A DNA stretch of 10,209 bases, from positions 1 through 10,209 of the forward strand of contig JAZNUG010000173.1 in assembly GCA_045592165.1 (NCBI GenBank), read 5' to 3'. A program made the translations under genes and the position numbers. This document shows, in pieces, positions 6,631-10,209 of the stretch (positions within the stretch are counted from its first letter, which is position 1; every line of letters starts with the position of its first letter). The notes under the pieces were generated by a model. That model ran no database searches. It had not been told where the DNA came from and worked only from the letters and a program-made list of their open reading frames with translations. Origin of the DNA: SFEL01 sp045592165. Lineage in GTDB: Bacteria > Bacillota > Clostridia > Christensenellales > CAG-138.

Positions 6631-6661
6631 AAAGCCTGAAGAAATAACTTTTTCAGGTTTT
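6631..6661 (-). promoter_or_regulatory. Leader hairpin upstream of the permease gene
   Basis: CCTGAA (6635-6640) pairs with TTCAGG (6652-6657), and the flanking A and T runs extend the stem past one bulged base. On the minus strand the hairpin ends in TTTT. It lies within the predicted permease leader of about 90 nt and could be a weak attenuator. No known riboswitch class is recognised. Confidence 0.3.
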
Positions 6662-6686
6662 CGATAATCCATATTTACCTGATTAT

Positions 6687-6715
6687 ATGTTATTTCTCCC
6701 ATTTTCCTTTGTCAA
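6687..6715 (-). promoter_or_regulatory. Candidate sigma-A promoter of the permease gene
   Basis: On the minus strand TTGACA (plus 6710-6715) is followed after 17 nt by TAACAT (plus 6687-6692), four of six matches to the -10 consensus. Just downstream a 6-bp inverted repeat, ATAATC (6664-6669) with GATTAT (6681-6686), could be an operator, but this is weak. Confidence 0.5.
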
Positions 6716-6770
6716 GGCTGCAGCCTGTCACTTCCCCCCATATAGCTGCATATTGCACGTTTTTTCACTA

Positions 6771-6798
6771 TTGACATCCTCGGAATCGCCTGTATAAT
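6771..6798 (+). promoter_or_regulatory. Sigma-A promoter of the zinc operon
   Basis: Perfect TTGACA (6771-6776) and perfect TATAAT (6793-6798) are separated by 16 nt. This is the strongest promoter in the window and feeds the regulator and the three transporter genes. The palindrome at 6800-6814 covers the expected start site, so a bound repressor would block it. Confidence 0.85.
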
Positions 6799-6799
6799 G

Positions 6800-6814
6800 T
6801 GAGAGTAACTCTCA
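6800..6814. promoter_or_regulatory. 7-1-7 palindrome, probable Fur-family (Zur) operator
   Basis: TGAGAGT-A-ACTCTCA is a perfect 7-1-7 inverted repeat, the architecture of Fur, Zur and PerR boxes. It starts 2 nt after the -10 and spans the predicted transcription start. The arms differ from the Bacillus subtilis Fur (TGATAAT) and Zur (TCGTAAT) arms, matching Fur only at the outer TGA and last T. Position and the adjacent regulator gene point to autoregulation by zinc. Confidence 0.7.
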
Positions 6815-6856
6815 ATTTTGCGAGATTGAATCCTTCCCTATAAAAAGGTGATTTTT

Positions 6857-7258
6857 ATGTATAAAACAATGCAGTACAAGGCCCTGAGGGATTTTTTCCG
6901 CACCGGCCCCAAGGAGCAGTACTCCTCCGATGAAATAATAGAAGCTCTCTGCGCCGATGGCTCGCTGGGCAAAAGCACCCTTTACCGCCAGCTCAGCCGC
7001 ATGACAGAGCAGGGCGAGCTGCGCCGCTTCCATGAGGGCAAGCGGGTGCTGTACCAGTACGCCCATCAGCACAGCGGCTGCGATGAGCATTTTCACCTTA
7101 AGTGCCGCAGCTGCGGCAAGCTTATTCACCTTACCTGCGACCATGTATCCGACCTTGCCCGGCACATCGCCTCTGCCCACGGCTTTACCCTTGACCTGAG
7201 GGAGAGCATACTTTACGGCTTATGCGAAGGCTGCGGCGGAAAGGATGCCACATGCTGA
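6857..7258 (+). CDS. zur: Fur-family metal-responsive repressor, probably Zur
   Basis: A 133-residue Fur-family protein. The N-terminal winged helix has the recognition helix GKSTLYRQLSRM (38-49), close to the family 'STVYRtL' pattern. The dimerisation half carries the metal sites: His78 and His80 in EHFHLKC, His91, Cys94 and His96, plus two CxxC pairs (Cys83/Cys86 and Cys123/Cys126) that hold structural zinc. ATG 6857 is chosen because AAGGTGA (6845-6851) ends 5 nt before it; a GTG at 6848 in the same frame lies inside that ribosome binding site. The gene heads a ZnuABC-like operon and overlaps znuA by 7 nt, which favours Zur over Fur or PerR. The metal itself cannot be proved from sequence. 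Confidence 0.88.
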   Translation: MYKTMQYKALRDFFRTGPKEQYSSDEIIEALCADGSLGKSTLYRQLSRMTEQGELRRFHEGKRVLYQYAHQHSGCDEHFHLKCRSCGKLIHLTCDHVSDLARHIASAHGFTLDLRESILYGLCEGCGGKDATC

Positions 7259-8202
7259 AACGGCTCGCCCTCCTTATTCTGGGTCTGCTGCTGTTTACAG
7301 GCTGCACTCCCCAGGCAAATACCGAGGATTTCACCATAATCACCACCGCATTTCCAGCCTATGACTTTGCCCGCCAGCTTGCAGGGGACAAGGCAAACAT
7401 CCGCATGCTTCTCTCCCCCGGAGCAGAGGCCCATTCTTACGAGCCCACCCCCCGGGACATGATAGACATACAGAACTGCGATTTGTTTATCTACGCCGGC
7501 GGCGAAAACGAAGCATGGGTTACCGATATGATATCCTCACTTGAATTGGACCAAAGCAAGGTCATCGCCATGCTGGATGCGGTATCTCCCCTCCGGGAGG
7601 AAACGGTTGAAGGCATGGAATCCGACCATCACCACGACGAAGCCTGCGGCCATGACCACATCCATAACACAGAGGGCTATGACGAACACGTCTGGACTTC
7701 CCCAAAGAATGCCGCCCTCATATCCCGTGCCATAGCGGACAGGCTCTGCGCTGCCGACCCTGCCAACGCCGCCGATTATTCCGCCCGCTGTGCTCTGTAT
7801 GAGTCCCGCCTGATGAAGCTGGATACCGAAATACGCTCCATGATAGGCGGGGCAAAGCGCCGCACTATGGTCTTCGGGGACAGATTCCCCGTCAGGTATT
7901 TCACCGAGGAATACGGCCTGGAGTATTTTGCCGCCTTCCCCGGCTGCTCTGCAGATACCGAGCCCTCCGCCGCCACCATCGCCTTCCTTATAGATAAGGT
8001 AAAGGAGCAGGATATCCCCGTGGTATTCTCCATCGAGCTTTCCAACGGCCGCCTTGCCGCCGCCATTGCCGAAGCCACAGGGGCAAAGGTGCTTACCTTC
8101 ACTTCCTGCCACAACCTTACCAAGGAAGAGTTCCTTGCCGGCGCAACCTATATCTCCCTTATGGAAAACAATCTTGCAAACCTTCAGGAGGCCCTGTACT
8201 GA
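7252..8202 (+). CDS. znuA: Zinc/manganese ABC transporter substrate-binding lipoprotein
   Basis: A 316-residue cluster A-I binding protein that captures metal outside the membrane for ZnuCB. A lipoprotein signal ends at Cys18 (LLLFTGC, with Phe at -3). Metal ligands expected in the family are His61 (EAHSYEP) and His146 (DEHVWTSP). The third position, normally His in a 'HDAFGYF' motif, here reads FGDRFPVRYF, so Asp210 may replace it. Glu262 in FSIELSN lies in the C-lobe region that supplies the fourth ligand. A His/Asp-rich loop (125-138, SDHHHDEACGHDHIH region) before His146 is typical of zinc rather than manganese binders. ATG 7252 overlaps the zur stop and follows AAAGGA (7240-7245); an in-frame ATG at 7222 would put charged residues in front of the signal and lacks a ribosome site. 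Confidence 0.92.
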   Translation: MLKRLALLILGLLLFTGCTPQANTEDFTIITTAFPAYDFARQLAGDKANIRMLLSPGAEAHSYEPTPRDMIDIQNCDLFIYAGGENEAWVTDMISSLELDQSKVIAMLDAVSPLREETVEGMESDHHHDEACGHDHIHNTEGYDEHVWTSPKNAALISRAIADRLCAADPANAADYSARCALYESRLMKLDTEIRSMIGGAKRRTMVFGDRFPVRYFTEEYGLEYFAAFPGCSADTEPSAATIAFLIDKVKEQDIPVVFSIELSNGRLAAAIAEATGAKVLTFTSCHNLTKEEFLAGATYISLMENNLANLQEALY

Positions 8203-8203
8203 T

Positions 8204-8908
8204 ATGCCCCTTTTGACCTGCGAAAACGCCGCCCTCGCCTATGACGGCAGAGTGGTTATATCCGGCCTTGATTTCTCCGTTGAGCAGGGTGATCTGCTCT
8301 GCGTTACCGGAGAAAACGGCGCGGGAAAATCCACCCTCATAAAAGGCCTGCTGGGGCTGATAAAGCCCAAGTCCGGCCGCATATACACAGGGGACGGCCT
8401 TAAGCACAAGGAAATAGGCTACCTTCCCCAGCAGAACAAGCTCCATCACGATTTCCCCGCCAGCGTTGAGGAGGTTGTGCTTTCCGGCTGCCTCAATTCC
8501 ATCGGCCACCGTCCCTTTTATAAGAAGGCGGAAAAACAGCGGGCTGCATACAACATGGAACGCCTTGGCATAGCTTCCATTGCCAGGGAATGCTACGGCG
8601 AACTTTCCGGCGGCCAGCAGCGGCGGGTGCTTCTCGCCCGCGCCCTATGCGCCACCCATCGCCTGCTGCTTCTGGATGAGCCTGCCTCCGGCCTTGATCC
8701 CATCGCCACCGCGGAGCTTTACCGCATAATTTCCCACCTTAACCATAACGACGGCATCACCGTGATAATGGTTTCCCATGATATTCCCGCCGCTGTTTCC
8801 ATGGCAAAGCACATGCTGCACCTTGGCAACGGCTCAATATTCTACGGCACTCCGGAGGAATATAAATCCACCACCACCGGCTCTGCCTTTTTGGGAGGCG
8901 GCGCATGA
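8204..8908 (+). CDS. znuC: Zinc/manganese ABC transporter ATP-binding protein
   Basis: A 234-residue ABC ATPase that powers metal import through ZnuB. Visible motifs in order are Walker A GENGAGKST (36-44), the Q-loop Gln76/77 in YLPQQ, the signature LSGGQQ (134-139), Walker B LLLLDEP (154-160) and the switch His192 in SHD. All catalytic residues are present and length is normal. ATG 8204 starts one base after the znuA stop; AGGAGG (8186-8191) lies 12 nt before it, inside the end of znuA. The open frame continues further upstream, but that part is out of family and overlaps znuA, so the longer start is rejected. The stop overlaps the znuB start. Confidence 0.94.
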   Translation: MPLLTCENAALAYDGRVVISGLDFSVEQGDLLCVTGENGAGKSTLIKGLLGLIKPKSGRIYTGDGLKHKEIGYLPQQNKLHHDFPASVEEVVLSGCLNSIGHRPFYKKAEKQRAAYNMERLGIASIARECYGELSGGQQRRVLLARALCATHRLLLLDEPASGLDPIATAELYRIISHLNHNDGITVIMVSHDIPAAVSMAKHMLHLGNGSIFYGTPEEYKSTTTGSAFLGGGA

Positions 8909-9726
8909 TACAGGCAATTAGTGCAATGTTTTCATATTCCTTTATGGTGCGCGCCCTTATAGTTGGCGTGCTGGTATCGGTATCCGCAGCGCTCCTTGGC
9001 GTCAGCCTTGTATTGAAGCGGTATTCCATGATAGGCGACGGCCTTTCCCACGTGGGCTTTGGCGCCCTTTCCATCGCCGCCGTAACAGGCGCCGCAGAGC
9101 TTGCGGTAGCAATCCCGGTTGTGGTTATCGCCGCAGTTCTTCTGCTTCGCATCAGCGAAAATGCACACATTAAAGGCGACGGCGCAATCGCCCTTATCTC
9201 CACCGGCTCCCTTGCCCTTGGCGTAATGGTCATCTCCACCACCACAGGGGTAAATACCGATATAATGAACTACCTTTTCGGCAGTATTCTCGCCATGAGC
9301 GGCGCAGATGCCACCCTCAGCATTGTGCTTTCCGCGGCGGTGCTGCTGCTGTTCCTGCTGTTTTACAACAGGATGTTTGCAGTTACCTTTGATGAGGGCT
9401 TTGCCCGGGCCACAGGCTCCCCGGCAGGCAGCTACAATACCCTCCTTGCCTGCCTTACCGCCGTCACCATAGTGCTGGGCATGCGCATGATGGGCGCCTT
9501 GCTCATCTCCAGCCTTATCATCTTCCCGCCCCTCACCGCCATGCGCCTTTGCAAAACCTTCCGCGGCACAGTTATCTGCTCCGGCGTGCTGTCCGCAGCT
9601 TGCTTCGTTGCAGGCATGTTTATCAGCTTTTTCTTCTCCACCCCCACCGGCGCAAGCGTGGTTGCTGTAAATATCGGGGCCTTCGCCCTGTTTGCGCTGA
9701 TTGCTCACGTGAAGACGCTGAAGTAA
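8905..9726 (+). CDS. znuB: Zinc/manganese ABC transporter permease
   Basis: A 273-residue ABC-3 family permease with seven to eight hydrophobic helices, forming the membrane channel for the imported metal. The family segment SMIGDGLSHVGFG (43-55) is intact; it lies in the region that contacts the ATPase. A second conserved stretch, MMGALLISSLIIFPPLTA (193-210), is also characteristic. ATG 8905 overlaps the znuC stop in an ATGA junction and follows GGGAGG (8893-8898). It is the last gene of the zinc operon and is followed at once by a terminator. Its coding strand is C-rich, like znuA and znuC, unlike the G-rich coding strand of the scf operon. Confidence 0.93.
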   Translation: MIQAISAMFSYSFMVRALIVGVLVSVSAALLGVSLVLKRYSMIGDGLSHVGFGALSIAAVTGAAELAVAIPVVVIAAVLLLRISENAHIKGDGAIALISTGSLALGVMVISTTTGVNTDIMNYLFGSILAMSGADATLSIVLSAAVLLLFLLFYNRMFAVTFDEGFARATGSPAGSYNTLLACLTAVTIVLGMRMMGALLISSLIIFPPLTAMRLCKTFRGTVICSGVLSAACFVAGMFISFFFSTPTGASVVAVNIGAFALFALIAHVKTLK

Positions 9727-9750
9727 CGCAAATTTTATCCGCAATACACA

Positions 9751-9788
9751 AAGGGCCGTATCAAAGCTTCGCTTTGACACGGCCCCTT
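9751..9788. terminator. Terminator shared by znuB and the convergent hydrolase gene
   Basis: GGGCCGTATCAAAGC (9753-9767) pairs with GCTTTGACACGGCCC (9771-9785) around a 3-nt loop, a 15-bp stem with one A-C mismatch. It sits between two convergent genes. Its T-runs are short on both sides (CTTATTA to the right, TTTG to the left on the minus strand), so it relies on stem strength. Confidence 0.85.
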
Positions 9789-9809
9789 ATTATGCCTGTT
9801 TATTTGGTT

Positions 9810-10209
9810 TTATCCGGCCATTATCTCCCTGAAAAATGTGTCCATTTCAAGATTCACGTAGTATGGGCTGTCAGGAAGATCCAGATACTCTATCCCTGCC
9901 AGGTACGGAGCAGGCGTCGCCAGCGCATATCTGCCGATGTATTCAAAGCACCATGCGAGGCCGTACCTTTCAAAGGTATCTATCTGGTTTCGGAACATAT
10001 CCTCCACCACTTCCTGACGCATGCCTGTGGCCATGGGGTCTCCGCTTTCAAAGAAGCCGCATTCGCCCACCATCACGTCAACGCCGTATTTTTCGCCCAC
10101 GGCGATCAGGTCAAGCAGGGTTTGTCCGTTTTGCTCCAGATGCTCAAGGCCAAGGGTGCTGGTGCAGCTTCCGTCCTCATTTACGGTGATCTCAGCCAAT
10201 TTTGTACCC
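9810..10209 (-). CDS. C-terminal end of a glycoside hydrolase family 5-like enzyme (partial)
   Basis: The last 132 residues of a protein whose start lies beyond the right edge; the frame is still open at 10208. VDVMVGECGFF matches the GH5 beta-strand 7 motif in which the Glu of 'GExG' is the catalytic nucleophile. GLAWCFEYIGRY about 45 residues later fits strand 8, which carries a substrate-stacking Trp. Family members hydrolyse beta-glucans such as cellulose or mannan, often outside the cell; substrate and any signal peptide are not visible. A TTG at 10199 could be read as a start but has no ribosome site and would leave only a fragment of the barrel, so the gene is treated as truncated by the window. 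The stop lies 22 nt from the shared terminator. Confidence 0.6.
   Translation of the reverse strand, partial: GTKLAEITVNEDGSCTSTLGLEHLEQNGQTLLDLIAVGEKYGVDVMVGECGFFESGDPMATGMRQEVVEDMFRNQIDTFERYGLAWCFEYIGRYALATPAPYLAGIEYLDLPDSPYYVNLEMDTFFREIMAG

Noticed and set aside
7537..8112. Minus-strand 191-codon frame
   Set aside because: It is the antisense shadow of znuA; Gly/Val-rich without recognisable domains.
8932..9780. Minus-strand 282-codon frame
   Set aside because: It is the antisense shadow of znuB, rich in Gly, Ala, His and Lys, and it runs through the terminator.

Overview
The window looks like chromosomal DNA from an anaerobic, spore-forming member of the Clostridia, most likely the Oscillospiraceae/Ruminococcaceae. 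The signs are a SCIFF (six-cysteine ranthipeptide) precursor with its radical SAM maturase, a SipL-like SPOCS/LysM spore-coat protein, clostridial-type codon use at moderate GC, and a Fur-family/ZnuABC zinc operon. No rRNA, tRNA, CRISPR array or intact mobile element is visible.

Layout. (1) 1-660 is AT-rich and mostly non-coding. It holds a stop-interrupted reading frame (91-471) and the first 22 codons of a tyrosine integrase that has its own ribosome binding site and stops inside a hairpin (606-660). It reads as the worn edge of a former mobile element. (2) 681-3679, on the minus strand, is one transcription unit: promoter, a 50-residue SCIFF peptide gene (scfA, 3462-3614), a UUCG-capped terminator-like hairpin, the maturase scfB (2022-3401), and a PLP-dependent Orn/Lys/Arg-type decarboxylase (681-2018) that starts 3 nt after scfB ends. 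(3) 3680-4149 is a divergent intergenic region, AT-rich, with a tight cluster of DnaA-box-like 9-mers. (4) 4150-5610 (+) is a three-SPOCS plus LysM protein, separated by a shared terminator from a convergent AEC-family permease (5651-6589, -). (5) 6771-9726 (+) is a complete zinc uptake operon: sigma-A promoter overlapped by a 7-1-7 palindrome, zur-like regulator, znuA lipoprotein, znuC ATPase and znuB permease, with every junction overlapping or one base apart. It ends at a 15-bp-stem terminator. (6) 9810-10209 (-) is the C-terminal end of a glycoside hydrolase family 5-like enzyme that runs off the window.

How the genes work together. ScfB is expected to recognise the ScfA leader through its N-terminal domain and form thioether bonds in the cysteine-rich core. 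The hairpin between them probably keeps peptide output above enzyme output. The decarboxylase is translationally linked to scfB, but its role there is not known. In the zinc operon the Fur-family protein very likely binds the palindrome over its own promoter, so that zinc sufficiency shuts off both the repressor and the transporter.

The most interesting points are the SCIFF peptide, which has a glycine where the best-studied homologue has its acceptor threonine (as recalled), the linked decarboxylase, the unusual operator sequence, and the DnaA-box cluster away from any recognisable dnaA.
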